A stretch of 64,000 bases of DNA. It comes from Paenibacillus sp. (GTDB lineage Bacteria > Bacillota > Bacilli > Paenibacillales > YIM-B00363). Shown piece after piece: positions 9,166 through 18,988 of the stretch (positions are counted from its first letter, which is position 1; every line of letters starts with the position of its first letter). The DNA lies in the NCBI RefSeq assembly GCF_031177825.1, contig NZ_JAPSKE010000006.1, positions 1 through 64,000 on the forward strand. Reading direction: 5' to 3'. The notes below the pieces were generated by a model. The model searched no databases, was not told where the DNA came from, and saw only the letters and a program-made list of their open reading frames with translations. A program made the position numbers and the translations under genes.

Positions 9166-10518
9166 ATGCTACGAAGAAACCTAGACCCGAAGACATGCTT
9201 AACGGTCATTCTCGCAGCCGCAGCCGTTGCGCTCGCCGGCTGCGGCGGGGACCGGGGCGCGGAGACGGAAGACGCCGGGATCGAGGAAGGGGATCGCGCG
9301 CCCGCGGAACGCGACGCGCTGACCTTCTGGCGCAACTCCGGCAACAACGCGGAGAACGCGGCGTACGAACAGCTCGTCGCCCGCTTCATGGAGAAGCATC
9401 CGAACATCGCGATCGAGATGACCCCCTACCCCTACTCCGACTACGATACAAAGCTTCGGACGGCGATCGCTTCGGGCGAGCCCCCGGATATTATGAGCAT
9501 CGACGCGCCCAACATGGCCTCTTACGTAGAGGCCGGGGCGCTTCTGCCGTTAACCGGTTATTTCCGGAACGACGGAGCGCTCGACGATATTCCGGCGTCC
9601 ACGATGGCGGCGTATACGTACAAAGACGAAATTTACATGGCGCCGATGACGGAGTCGTCGATCGCGCTCTTTTATAACAAACGCTTATTCGACGCCAAGG
9701 GGATCCCTTACCCGTCGGGCGATCCGGAGTCGCCGGCGACGTGGACGGAGGTGCTGGAAGCGGCCCGAGCGTTGACCGATCGGGAGAAGGGCGTCTACGG
9801 AATCGACCCCGCGCAAGGCTTTCAGAACGCGGGAGCGACGGCGTACTTCAAGTACCCGATCGTCTGGCAATTCGGCGGGGAGATTATGAGTCCCGACGGT
9901 ACGACGATGCGAGGGTATCTGGATTCGCCGGGGACGCTCCGGGCGATTCGATTCTATGCGGATTTGTATAATAAGGAAATGGTTTCCGCGTTCGAATACC
10001 CGGCCGACCCGTTCGCGAACGGGCATCTCGCGATGACGGTGGAAGGCTCGTGGTCGCTGTCCCATTACGCGGCCAATTTCCCGGACTTTAAGCTCGGGGT
10101 CGACTACGACGTGGCGCCGCTGCCCATGGAAGCAAAGCAAGCGGTCGCCAACGGCAGTTGGGCGATCGCGATTTCTTCGGCAACGGATCGCGCCGACGCC
10201 GCTTGGACATTCGTCAACTTCTTGACGGGGTACGAGTCCCAGAAGACGTACGTTACCATTACGAAGGATATTCCCGCCCGTTATTCGGTTGCGAAGGAGA
10301 TCGAGGAACTGAACGAATACCCGATGAACATCTTCGTCGTGCAAAATCAGCGTTACGGTCGAACCCGTCCGATCACGCCGATATTCCCGCAGATGGCCGA
10401 GGCGGTTAACAGCGTGTTCGAAGACGTGACGATCGGCGGACGCGAAATCGAAGACGCGGTGAACGAGGCGATTCGGCGGGTAGACGAAGCGTACAACGTT
10501 CTGGATTCGCAAAAATAA
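9166..10518 (+). CDS. Extracellular solute-binding lipoprotein (family 1), sugar
   Basis: 450 residues with lipobox LAGC (Cys26), then a substrate-binding fold with the usual markers: LTFWRNSGNNAENAAYEQLVARFMEKHP near the mature N-terminus, a PPDIMSID hinge strand and an MTVEGSWSL segment. SD GAGGAG at 9150 precedes the ATG. There are no permease genes beside it; instead the sensor kinase (19 bp away) and response regulator follow. It may therefore feed sugar to the permeases at 18989-20781 or 25199-27172, or act as a ligand-presenting partner of the kinase. Both options are inference. Confidence 0.88.
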   Translation: MLRRNLDPKTCLTVILAAAAVALAGCGGDRGAETEDAGIEEGDRAPAERDALTFWRNSGNNAENAAYEQLVARFMEKHPNIAIEMTPYPYSDYDTKLRTAIASGEPPDIMSIDAPNMASYVEAGALLPLTGYFRNDGALDDIPASTMAAYTYKDEIYMAPMTESSIALFYNKRLFDAKGIPYPSGDPESPATWTEVLEAARALTDREKGVYGIDPAQGFQNAGATAYFKYPIVWQFGGEIMSPDGTTMRGYLDSPGTLRAIRFYADLYNKEMVSAFEYPADPFANGHLAMTVEGSWSLSHYAANFPDFKLGVDYDVAPLPMEAKQAVANGSWAIAISSATDRADAAWTFVNFLTGYESQKTYVTITKDIPARYSVAKEIEELNEYPMNIFVVQNQRYGRTRPITPIFPQMAEAVNSVFEDVTIGGREIEDAVNEAIRRVDEAYNVLDSQK

Positions 10519-10536
10519 CGAGCGGGCGGGAGAGAG

Positions 10537-12318
10537 ATGTTCTATTCGTTACGAAGCAGGTTGATGCTGATGTTTTCCGTCCTGTTGATCGTACCGTTCA
10601 CGATGGGAATTTACGTCCTGCATCGGGAGTCCTCCGCGACGATCCGCGACTCGATCGAGACGTCGGCGTCACAGACGATGGAGCAATTCGCGTCGCATGC
10701 GACCACCCTGCTGACGCAGGTGGAGGACATCGGGACGCAGGTCATGAGCAACCGCATCACGCAGGACTGGGCGGCGACGCAGCTCGGCGCGAACAATACG
10801 ACGGCGGAGCGCGTATTAACGAAGGGAAAGCTGCGGGAATACTTCTCCTCCTTCGCCGTCAACAATTCCAACGGCATCACGCTCAGCGCTTATACCGAGG
10901 AGGGCGGGGGGCTCTGGACGCAAGACAGGGGCTACCTGTTGACCGAATGGCATTCACAATTCCGTCAGCGGAATGTCCGCTGGACGAAGGCGCATCGCGA
11001 CATGGATCAAGCGGATCAAATTTTGACCGACCGGGACGTGAACAGCTTTCTGCTGCCGCTCGTTCATCTGCAATCGCTGCGGGAGGTCGGCTTCGTCAAG
11101 ATCAATTATCCGACCCGCGTGCTACGCGAGGCGATCGAGAACGTCAACTTCGGGGTGACGGGAAGGATGTATCTGCTGACCCGGGACGGAACGAGCGTGC
11201 TGGGGCAAGAGACGGAGGATCGCCGCGGCGTGCTGCTTTCGGGGCTTCGCGCCGTTCGGGAAAGCGACGAGTCGGCCGTCAGCGGGGTGTTCCCGATTCG
11301 GCAGGACGGGCAAACCTATCTGCTGTTTTATCGAAAGCTCCCCTTGCAGGATTGGATCATCGTCGGCGAAGTGCCGGAGAAGGAGCTGTATCGGCAAATC
11401 GATGACACGAGCCGGACGATGCTCCTGCTTTCCGGCGTGCTGCTGCTCCTGGGCATCATCGCCGCGTTCTTCCTCTCCCACGGCGTCACGAAGCCGCTTA
11501 GCGCGATGGCGAAGGCGATGCGTTACGTCGAACGCGGCGACTTCGCCCGAGCGCGGAAGACGATGCCGGCTCCGACGGCGGGACACAGCGAAATCGGGTA
11601 CGTGACCCAAACGTTCGAAACGATGACGGAACGCCTGCGCCACCTGATCGAGACGGAATTCGAGACGAATCTGCGGCGGAAGAACGCCGAATATAAAGCG
11701 CTGCTGTTGCAGATCAACCCGCATTTTTACAATAATACGTTGGAAATTATCGGCGGGCTGGCGGCGATGAAGCGCGAGGAGCTCGTAATGGACGCCGCGG
11801 AAGCGCTCGGGAAGATGATGCGCTATTCCTTAAACCTGAACAGCGATCTCGTAAAGGTTCGAGAGGAGCTGGACTATATGCGCGATTATTTATTCATCTT
11901 AAAGCTGAGGTACGAGGATCGGCTGACCGTCGACTTCGAAGCGGACGCGCAGGCGGACGACGTTCGAATTCCGAAATTCCTTCTTCAGCCGCTTATCGAG
12001 AACGCGGTGAAATTCAGCCTCGAGCGTGCGGAGAACGCTCGCGTCGCCTGGTCCGCGCGCGTGGAGGGCGAACGCCTGCTGCTGACCGTTCGAGACAACG
12101 GACCGGGCATGGCGCCGGAGCTGATCGACAGCCTGCTGGCGGACGCGCGGCAAGGACATCCCGCCGGCATTCTCGACAGCGGGGGGAGCAGTATCGGCCT
12201 TCGGAACGTGATCGGGCGATGCCGGCTTATGTACGGGGACCGTTTCGCGCTTCGCATCGAATCCGCTCTCGGCGAAGGGACGGCGATCGCGCTGCAATTG
12301 CCTTTAGTAAGGAGCTGA
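10537..12318 (+). CDS. Membrane sensor histidine kinase, YesM/LytS-like
   Basis: 593 residues. Membrane span 1 is near residues 10-28, an extracellular sensing region of ~260 residues follows, span 2 is near 294-314, then a HAMP linker. The His_kinase domain has phospho-acceptor His396 in QINPHFYNNTLE (usual family motif QINPHFLYNTL). The ATP-binding domain shows an N box (QPLIENAVKF), DNGPGMAPELI and SSIGLRNVIGRCRLMYG. SD GGGAGAGAG precedes the ATG. The response regulator starts 4 bp after the stop. Such pairs usually control the neighbouring glycan genes, here probably the fructan locus (inference). Confidence 0.93.
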   Translation: MFYSLRSRLMLMFSVLLIVPFTMGIYVLHRESSATIRDSIETSASQTMEQFASHATTLLTQVEDIGTQVMSNRITQDWAATQLGANNTTAERVLTKGKLREYFSSFAVNNSNGITLSAYTEEGGGLWTQDRGYLLTEWHSQFRQRNVRWTKAHRDMDQADQILTDRDVNSFLLPLVHLQSLREVGFVKINYPTRVLREAIENVNFGVTGRMYLLTRDGTSVLGQETEDRRGVLLSGLRAVRESDESAVSGVFPIRQDGQTYLLFYRKLPLQDWIIVGEVPEKELYRQIDDTSRTMLLLSGVLLLLGIIAAFFLSHGVTKPLSAMAKAMRYVERGDFARARKTMPAPTAGHSEIGYVTQTFETMTERLRHLIETEFETNLRRKNAEYKALLLQINPHFYNNTLEIIGGLAAMKREELVMDAAEALGKMMRYSLNLNSDLVKVREELDYMRDYLFILKLRYEDRLTVDFEADAQADDVRIPKFLLQPLIENAVKFSLERAENARVAWSARVEGERLLLTVRDNGPGMAPELIDSLLADARQGHPAGILDSGGSSIGLRNVIGRCRLMYGDRFALRIESALGEGTAIALQLPLVRS

Positions 12319-12322
12319 ACGG

Positions 12323-13939
12323 ATGTATAAAGTGTTATTGGTCGACGACGAGGCGGGGGTGCGGGGCAGCATCAAAGCTAAGATCGATTGGGAAGCGCTC
12401 GGTTTTCGCATCGAATACGAAGCCTCGGGAGGCGAGGAAGCGCTGCGCATCCTTGAGGAGCGGGCGCTGCCCGATCTGATCATCACCGACGTTCGCATGC
12501 CGCAGATGGACGGCATCACGTTCATCAAGGCATGTAAAGAAAGATACCCGCTGATGCGGACGGTCGTGCTTTCGGGCTATTCCGATTTCGAATACATGAA
12601 GGCGGCGATTCGGTTCGGGGTGAAGGATTACTTGCTGAAGCCGGTCGGGCGCAGCGAACTGACGGACCTGCTCAGCCGCTTGGCGAGCGAGCTGGAGGAC
12701 GACCGAAGGCGGCAGTATCGGGCCAACCTCGATCAGCTCCGGAATCGGCAGCAGCTGAAGATTCTTCAGGAACAGACGTTGCTGCAGCTCGTCCACCACG
12801 AAAATATGAGCGCGGATACGGTGAAGGAACGGCTCTACCAGCTTCAGCTTTCCGCGCTCGCGGGCGAGGGGCGGCGGATGCAGTTTCTGGTCGTCGAGAT
12901 GCGCATCCCGGCGGGCCGGCTCGGGGAGTGGCAGGAACGGGAGGACCTGTTGCAGCTCTCCTTCCAGATGATCGTTCGAGAGGTCGCGGAGGAAGAGGGC
13001 CGCATCTTTCCGTTTCAGGACGTCAGCCACCCCGCGATGCTGCATCTGCTCGTACTGCTCGACGAGCAGCGGGCGAACGAGGCGTACGCGGATCGCTTCG
13101 CGCGGGAGCTGAAGCGGAAGATCAAGCGTTATCTGCGCCTCGACAGCGTCGTCGGCATCGGCGAGCCGTTCCGGGATTTGGCGCAGCTGAAGCATGGGTA
13201 CGCTTCGAGCATGCTGTCCTGGAGCCTAAGCACGATCGAAGAGACGACCCCGGGCGGTTCGCCGCATGCCCCCGAGCTGACGCATGCCTTCACGACGGAG
13301 ACGGAGCGCAAGCTGATGACGATGCTCGAAGGACTCGACTTGACCGCGTTCAAGCAGCATATTCGCTCCCTGCTCGCCTCGGACCGGGATACGCCGATGG
13401 CCTCCTTCATGTTCACGGCGTTCCGGATCTTGCAGCTGTTCAACAGCGTAGCGAAGAAGTTCGAGCTCGGCGACGCCTCGCTGCAGCAGCATCTGCTCCG
13501 CTGCCAGCTGACGGTGTGGACGCACAGCTCGCGCGAGCGGGTGATGGAGCAGCTGGATGAGCTGACGTCGTTGGTGACCGAAGAGGTGCGGAAAACGCGA
13601 TACACCGGCGGACAGAAGCTGATCGAGGCGGTGCGCCGATACGTCGAGGAAAATTACGGCTACGAGCTTGCGTTATCCTCGATCGCGTCGATGTTCCATC
13701 TGAACGAGACGTATTTGTCCGGCTTGTTCAAGCAGCACGTCGGCATGACGTTCAGCGATTACGTGACGAAGCTGCGCATGGGGAAGGCGGCCGAGCTTCT
13801 GAAGGAAGGCGAGTTCAAGCTGACGGATATCGCCATGCTCGCCGGCTACTCCAGCGCGAGCTATTTCAGCACCTCCTTCAAGAAGTACTACGGCATGAGT
13901 CCGAAGGAATATCGCGAGAAGCATGAAGGCAACCGGTAG
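12323..13939 (+). CDS. AraC-family response regulator, YesN-like
   Basis: 538 residues. The N-terminal receiver domain has acidic residues DDE at 8-10, phospho-acceptor Asp56 in DLIITDVRMP and the conserved Lys in YLLKPV. A ~290-residue linker region follows. At about 430-538 is an AraC double helix-turn-helix (LSSIASMFHLNETYLSGLFKQ and IAMLAGYSSASYFSTSFKKYYGMSPKEYR). It is the partner of the kinase just upstream. Family members activate sugar-utilisation genes, and the levanase and transport operon are the obvious targets, but no binding site was identified. Confidence 0.93.
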   Translation: MYKVLLVDDEAGVRGSIKAKIDWEALGFRIEYEASGGEEALRILEERALPDLIITDVRMPQMDGITFIKACKERYPLMRTVVLSGYSDFEYMKAAIRFGVKDYLLKPVGRSELTDLLSRLASELEDDRRRQYRANLDQLRNRQQLKILQEQTLLQLVHHENMSADTVKERLYQLQLSALAGEGRRMQFLVVEMRIPAGRLGEWQEREDLLQLSFQMIVREVAEEEGRIFPFQDVSHPAMLHLLVLLDEQRANEAYADRFARELKRKIKRYLRLDSVVGIGEPFRDLAQLKHGYASSMLSWSLSTIEETTPGGSPHAPELTHAFTTETERKLMTMLEGLDLTAFKQHIRSLLASDRDTPMASFMFTAFRILQLFNSVAKKFELGDASLQQHLLRCQLTVWTHSSRERVMEQLDELTSLVTEEVRKTRYTGGQKLIEAVRRYVEENYGYELALSSIASMFHLNETYLSGLFKQHVGMTFSDYVTKLRMGKAAELLKEGEFKLTDIAMLAGYSSASYFSTSFKKYYGMSPKEYREKHEGNR

Positions 13940-13945
13940 ATACGA

Positions 13946-13976
13946 GCCAGGATCGATTTTAGATCCTGGCTTTTTT
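13946..13976 (+). terminator. Rho-independent terminator
   Basis: Perfect 9-bp stem GCCAGGATC / GATCCTGGC with a 7-base loop and six Ts, 7 bp after the response regulator stop. It separates the regulatory genes from the GH32 gene at 14105. Confidence 0.9.
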
Positions 13977-14104
13977 CATGGAGGGGAGCGGATGAACGGA
14001 ACCATCCGAGCATTTTTAAACTTCCGGCACGAGCAAATCGAAATCAAACGTTCCGCGGGACCGTTACAATGGCACAAGACTTCGAGAAGGAGAGGGATTC
14101 CCGC

Positions 14105-15979
14105 ATGCAACAGCTGCTGAAACGGCGCGCGTTCCGATGGTCGGCCGCGACCGTCTGCGGCGCGCTGGCGTTGTCGGCCGTCGTGGCTGCGTCGCCGTGG
14201 CGCGAAGAGCCGGAGGCAAGTTATACGCTTCCCGAGGGGTTCGAATACGACTCCGACCCGGATTACTATACCGAGAAATATCGCCCGCAGTACCACTTAT
14301 CGCCGGAAACCGCCAACATGAGCGATCCGAACGGCATGGTGTATTTCGAGGGCGAATACCACCAGATGTACCAGCGCAGCGGGCAGTGGGGACACGCGAT
14401 CAGCAAAGATTTGCTTCACTGGGAGCATCGGCCGCTCGCGCTGCCGAAGGACGAGCTCGGCGACATCTGGTCGGGCAGCGCCGTCGTCGATCGGCACGAT
14501 ACGACCGGCTTCTTCGGCGGAAAGCCCGGACTGGTGGCGATTTTTACGCATTTCAAGAACGGCCTGCAATCTCAAAGCATCGCGTATAGCGCGGACAAAG
14601 GAAGGACGTGGACGAAATACGAGGGCAATCCCGTCATTCCGAACCCGGGCGTAAAGGATTTTCGCGATCCTAAGGTGTTCTGGCACGAGGCGAGCGGCAA
14701 GTGGGTCATGATCGTGTCGGTCGACAAGAAGGTGTGGTTTTATCGTTCGCCGGATTTGAAGCGATGGGAATGGACCGGGGAATTCGGCCCCGGACACGGC
14801 TCGCACGCCGCGGTCTGGGAATGCCCGGATTTGTTCGAGCTGCCGATCGAGGGAACGTCGGAGAAGCGCTGGGTGCTGACCGTCAGCCTCGGCAACAACA
14901 CGCAGACGAAGGGCTCCAAGGCGCAGTACTTCGTCGGTACCTTTGACGGCAACACCTTCAAGAACGATAACCTGCCGGCCGTGAAGCTTTGGACCGATCA
15001 TGGCAAGGATTTCTACGCGGCCATCTCGTATTCCGATATCCCCGAGGAAGACGGACGCCGCATCTGGCTCGGCTGGATGTCGAACTGGCGGTACCCGTTC
15101 GCGATGCCGACCGGCGTATGGAAGGGCAACATGAGCATCCCGCGCGAGCTGCGGCTGCGGGACGTTCCCGGCGAAGGCCTGCGGCTCGTGCAAGAGCCGA
15201 TCGAGGAGCTGAAGCGGCTGCGCGGCGAAGGGAAGACGCTGAAGAACGTGAAGCTGAAGGCCGGAGAGAACCCGTTCGAAGCGCTGCGAGGCGCTTCTTT
15301 CGAGACGGAAGCGACGTTCCGGGCGGAAGCCGGATCCGGCGGCGTCTTCGGCTTCAAGGTGCGCACCGGCGAGGAGCAGGAGACGGTTATCGGCTACGAC
15401 GCCGCCGCGCAGGAGCTGTTCCTCGATCGCACGCGATCCGGGGAAGCAAGCTTCGAGGCGAATTTCGCCGAGCGAATGACGGCGCCGCTGCCGCTTCGCG
15501 GAGGCACGCTCAAGCTGCGGGTGTTCGTGGACGACACGACGGTGGAGGTGTTCGCGAACGACGGAGAGGCGGTCATGAGCGCCATCATCTTCCCGGACCC
15601 GCTGAGCCGCGGGCTGGAGCTGTTCGCCGACGCAAGCGCGTCCGGCGTCGTCGTCGAGCGGGCTGCGTTCTATCCCATGCGCACGGTGTGGCGGGACGAG
15701 GACCCGGACGACGAGCGGCCGCGACGCATTCTGGTCAGCCATACCATCCTGCATCTGAAGGAAGAAGAAGCCGTGCCGCTGCGTTCGGCGGTATTGCCGC
15801 ACGCGGCGGATCAGGGCATCGAGTGGACGTCGACCGATCCGGCGATCGTCGACGTGCAGCCGAACGAAGACGGCGGGATCGTCGCGACGGGGAAGCTCGA
15901 GGGGAGCGCCGAGCTGCTCGCGAGGACGGCGGACGGAACGGTCGAGCGGTCGATCAACGTCTTCGTCGAAGGCGAGTGA
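14105..15979 (+). CDS. Exported GH32 fructan hydrolase with C-terminal Big2 domain
   Basis: 624 residues with an N-terminal basic and hydrophobic segment (KRRAFRWSAATVCGALALSAVVAA) that is a signal peptide or membrane anchor. The GH32 five-bladed propeller carries Asp74 (SDPNG), Asp188 (FRDPK) and Glu239 (WECPD). The GH32 beta-sandwich follows, then a Big_2-like domain in the last ~85 residues. The ATG at 14105 lies about 10 bases after AAGGAGAGG and is preferred to the in-frame ATG at 14069. The catalytic part closely resembles the leaderless enzyme at 28685-30136, suggesting duplication with a change of location. Substrate (levan, inulin or sucrose) is not decided by sequence. Confidence 0.88.
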   Translation: MQQLLKRRAFRWSAATVCGALALSAVVAASPWREEPEASYTLPEGFEYDSDPDYYTEKYRPQYHLSPETANMSDPNGMVYFEGEYHQMYQRSGQWGHAISKDLLHWEHRPLALPKDELGDIWSGSAVVDRHDTTGFFGGKPGLVAIFTHFKNGLQSQSIAYSADKGRTWTKYEGNPVIPNPGVKDFRDPKVFWHEASGKWVMIVSVDKKVWFYRSPDLKRWEWTGEFGPGHGSHAAVWECPDLFELPIEGTSEKRWVLTVSLGNNTQTKGSKAQYFVGTFDGNTFKNDNLPAVKLWTDHGKDFYAAISYSDIPEEDGRRIWLGWMSNWRYPFAMPTGVWKGNMSIPRELRLRDVPGEGLRLVQEPIEELKRLRGEGKTLKNVKLKAGENPFEALRGASFETEATFRAEAGSGGVFGFKVRTGEEQETVIGYDAAAQELFLDRTRSGEASFEANFAERMTAPLPLRGGTLKLRVFVDDTTVEVFANDGEAVMSAIIFPDPLSRGLELFADASASGVVVERAAFYPMRTVWRDEDPDDERPRRILVSHTILHLKEEEAVPLRSAVLPHAADQGIEWTSTDPAIVDVQPNEDGGIVATGKLEGSAELLARTADGTVERSINVFVEGE

Positions 15980-16078
15980 GATCCGAGCATATCGCAAGCC
16001 GCGAACCGAGCGAATCGAAATCCATCGCGACATCGATTTGTTATAACTTAACTAACTAAAGCAACGCGGGGGTTGAAC

Positions 16079-18988
16079 GTGAAGACGAAATCGACATGGA
16101 GGATGACGGCCGCGGCGCTCGCGCTTCTGACCGCCGTCGCGACGACCGCGATTACGGTGCTGGCGTTCGAGGAGCGGCCGCGGGTCGCGGCGGCCATTCC
16201 GACGTACGCGGAGCCGGCGCCGTCGCCGGCGTCGACGTCGGCAGAGCGAGCGGGAAGCGTCACGCTCCGGGCGGACGACGCGACCGGCGCGACGACGGCG
16301 GAGCGCCTGGCGGAATGGGAAGGACGGACCGACGTGCTGCGCTGGGAAGAAGGCGACGCGATCGAATGGGAGGCGGACGTCATGGAGGCGGGAAGCTACG
16401 AGCTGGCCTTCGCGTACTATCCGCTGGAAGGCAACGGCCAAGACATCGAATACGAGCTATATATCGACGGTCAGGGGGTCTCGGCCGACAACGAACCGTT
16501 CCGGATGAACCGGGTATGGCGCGACGAGATCGACGAAAGCGGCGAGCCGAAGCAGAGCCGCGGCAACGATCTCAGACCGCGGCAGATCGAGCAGCGGGTG
16601 TGGCTCGAGACGAAGGCGGCGCTTCCGGGAAGCCGAGGCGGCGCTTACGTCGCGTCGCTCGCGGCGGGGAAGCACCGCATTCGGATCGAGAACGTGCGGG
16701 AGGCCGCCGCGGTGGAAGCCCTGACGCTGTCGCCGGCGAAGTCACTAGCGTCTTACGAGGAATATCGACGCAACATCTCCGCGGGCGAAGCGGGAGAGGC
16801 GCGCGGGGACGGAGAGGCTATCGAAGCGCGCGCGCCTGACGACGCCTTCGTAATGGTCCAAGGGGAGCACGCGTACCTGAAATCCTCCGCCGGCATCTTC
16901 CCGACGATGGATCGAAGCAGCCCGCTGACGACGCCGTACCATCCGGTGAAGCTGCGGCTCAACACGATCGGCGGCAGCAACTGGGATACGCCGGGACAGT
17001 GGATCAGCTGGCAGCTCGAGGTGCCGGAGACCGGCTGGTACAAACTGGGGCTTCGTTATCGCCAGCACGAGGTCAAGGGCGCCTTCGTCACGCGAACGAT
17101 CTACGTCGACGGGGAAATCCCGTTCGCCGAGCTGGAGCGGGTGCGGTTCCCGTACAGGCTGCCATGGGCGGTGAAGGAGCTCGGCGAAGAGACGGGGGAG
17201 CCGTACCTGTTCTATCTCGACCGAGGGAAGCACGAGATTAAACTCGAGGTGACGCTCGGCGACATGGCGGAGCCGCTGCGGCAGGCGAACGGCATCGTCG
17301 CCGAGCTTCAAGGGCTGTACCGGCAGATCGTAATGATTACCGGCGTACGCCCGGACCCGTACCGCGATTACGAGCTGGAGAAGGCGATTCCCGAGCTGCT
17401 GCCCTCCTTCGAAGCGTTGAAAGGGCGGATGGAGGAAGAGGCGGATCGGCTGGTCGCGCTGGCGGACGGAGGCAACCCGGGCACCCGGGCGCTGACGCTG
17501 CTTACCCGGCAGCTGGAGGATTTCCTGGATCGCCCGGATACGATTCCGAAGCGGCTGGACAGCTACAAGACGAATATGACCGGTCTGGCGGATTGGATGC
17601 TGAGCGTAAGCTCTCAGCCGCTGGAGATCGATTACCTGTACCTCGCGGCGGCGGACCGGAAGAAGCCGCGCGGCGAAGCGAACGGACTGGAGCGGGGCGC
17701 GCACGAGCTGCGGGCGTTCGTCGGCTCCTTCTTCGAGAATTACAATGCGTTGGGCGACGAGGGCGCCGGGAACTCGATCGAGGTCTGGACCGGCCTGGGC
17801 CGGGATCAGGCATACGTGGCCAAGCGCCTGATCGACGAAACGTTCACGCCGGAGACCGGCATCGAGGTCGACTTCAACCTCGTCGAGAACTCGCTCGTCG
17901 TCGCGGTCATGGCCGGCGAGGGGCCGGACGTGAACCTGCTCACGAGCCGAGGCGACGCGATGAATCTCGCGATCCGCGGCGCGCTCGTTCCCTTGGACGA
18001 GAAGGAAGGCTTCGAAGCGCTGCAGGAGCAATACATGCCCTCCGCGTTCGTGCCGTACCGGTACGAGGGGAACACGTACGCGGTGCCCGACGAGCAGGAA
18101 TTCTTCATGATGTTTACCCGCGAAGACATTCTTTCCGAGCTCGGCGTCGACCCGCCGCAGACGTGGGAGGAGCTGCTCGAGATCGCGCCGTTGCTGCAAA
18201 TCCGCAATATGCAGATCGGGCTGCCGTACGAGAACTTGGACGCGTTCCAGCTGCTCGCCCGCGGCATCGGCTCGCTGAACCTGTTCCCGTCGCTGCTCAT
18301 GCAGCACGGCGGCGGCCTGTATAACGAGAGCTTAAGCGCGACGCGCTTCGACGAGCCGGGGGCTTTCAAGGCGTTCAAACTATGGACGGATTTCTACATG
18401 CTGTTCGACTATCCGTTGTACAAGGACGATTTCAATCGCTTCCGCACGGGCGAGATGCCGATCGTCATCTCCAGCTACAAGCTGTACAACCGGCTCGCGA
18501 AGGCCGCTCCGGAAATCGCGGGCACGTGGCGGATGGCGCCGATGCCGGGCGTCGAACGACCGGACGGCGGCATCGATCGGACGGCGGGCGCGACGGGGAC
18601 GGCGGGGATTATTTTGCAAAAGGCGGCGGATAAACCGGAAGCATGGACGTTCCTCCGATGGTGGAACCAACCGGAGATACAGAGCCGGTTCGTCAAGGAG
18701 CTGGAGAACGAGCTGGGCGTCCTGGGGCGGCGCAGCCCGGCGAACCGGGAAGCGTTCGAGTCCAGCAACTGGAGCCGGGCGGAGCAAGCCGCGCTGCTCG
18801 AGCAGTGGCGACAGGTCGAGGAAATTCCGGAGCTCCCCGGCGGCTATTACACGTCGCGAAACATCGACAATGCGTTCCGGGACGTCGTGTTCTCGATGGA
18901 GCATCCGAGAGAAAGCCTGTTTTACTGGAACAAGCAAATCAACGAAGAAATCGAGCGCAAGCGGTACGAATTCGGGGTGGGTGATTAG
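16079..18988 (+). CDS. Large solute-binding protein fused to N-terminal carbohydrate-binding-like domains
   Basis: About 969 residues. A signal/anchor (residues ~10-30) is followed by two beta-rich regions. The first (~60-230) has WEADVMEAGSYELAFAY...YELYIDG...KHRIRIENV; the second (~275-430) has WISWQLEVPETGWYKLGLRY...IYVDGEIPF...GKHEIKLEVTLGD. Both look like CBM6/35-type modules. From about residue 575 comes a family 1 sugar-binding protein (IEVWTGLGRDQAYVAKRLIDETFTPETGIEV... YAVPDEQEFFMMFTRED). No lipobox is visible. GTG 16079 is six bases after a G-run; TTG 16073 touches that run and is less likely. The stop abuts the next ATG. It probably captures oligosaccharides at the surface for the adjoining permeases. 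Confidence 0.8.
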   Translation: MKTKSTWRMTAAALALLTAVATTAITVLAFEERPRVAAAIPTYAEPAPSPASTSAERAGSVTLRADDATGATTAERLAEWEGRTDVLRWEEGDAIEWEADVMEAGSYELAFAYYPLEGNGQDIEYELYIDGQGVSADNEPFRMNRVWRDEIDESGEPKQSRGNDLRPRQIEQRVWLETKAALPGSRGGAYVASLAAGKHRIRIENVREAAAVEALTLSPAKSLASYEEYRRNISAGEAGEARGDGEAIEARAPDDAFVMVQGEHAYLKSSAGIFPTMDRSSPLTTPYHPVKLRLNTIGGSNWDTPGQWISWQLEVPETGWYKLGLRYRQHEVKGAFVTRTIYVDGEIPFAELERVRFPYRLPWAVKELGEETGEPYLFYLDRGKHEIKLEVTLGDMAEPLRQANGIVAELQGLYRQIVMITGVRPDPYRDYELEKAIPELLPSFEALKGRMEEEADRLVALADGGNPGTRALTLLTRQLEDFLDRPDTIPKRLDSYKTNMTGLADWMLSVSSQPLEIDYLYLAAADRKKPRGEANGLERGAHELRAFVGSFFENYNALGDEGAGNSIEVWTGLGRDQAYVAKRLIDETFTPETGIEVDFNLVENSLVVAVMAGEGPDVNLLTSRGDAMNLAIRGALVPLDEKEGFEALQEQYMPSAFVPYRYEGNTYAVPDEQEFFMMFTREDILSELGVDPPQTWEELLEIAPLLQIRNMQIGLPYENLDAFQLLARGIGSLNLFPSLLMQHGGGLYNESLSATRFDEPGAFKAFKLWTDFYMLFDYPLYKDDFNRFRTGEMPIVISSYKLYNRLAKAAPEIAGTWRMAPMPGVERPDGGIDRTAGATGTAGIILQKAADKPEAWTFLRWWNQPEIQSRFVKELENELGVLGRRSPANREAFESSNWSRAEQAALLEQWRQVEEIPELPGGYYTSRNIDNAFRDVVFSMEHPRESLFYWNKQINEEIERKRYEFGVGD

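Noticed and set aside
14042-14070. TACAAT box before the GH32 gene at 14105 considered as a promoter
   Set aside because: No acceptable -35 sequence lies 16-18 bases upstream, so the call could not be supported.
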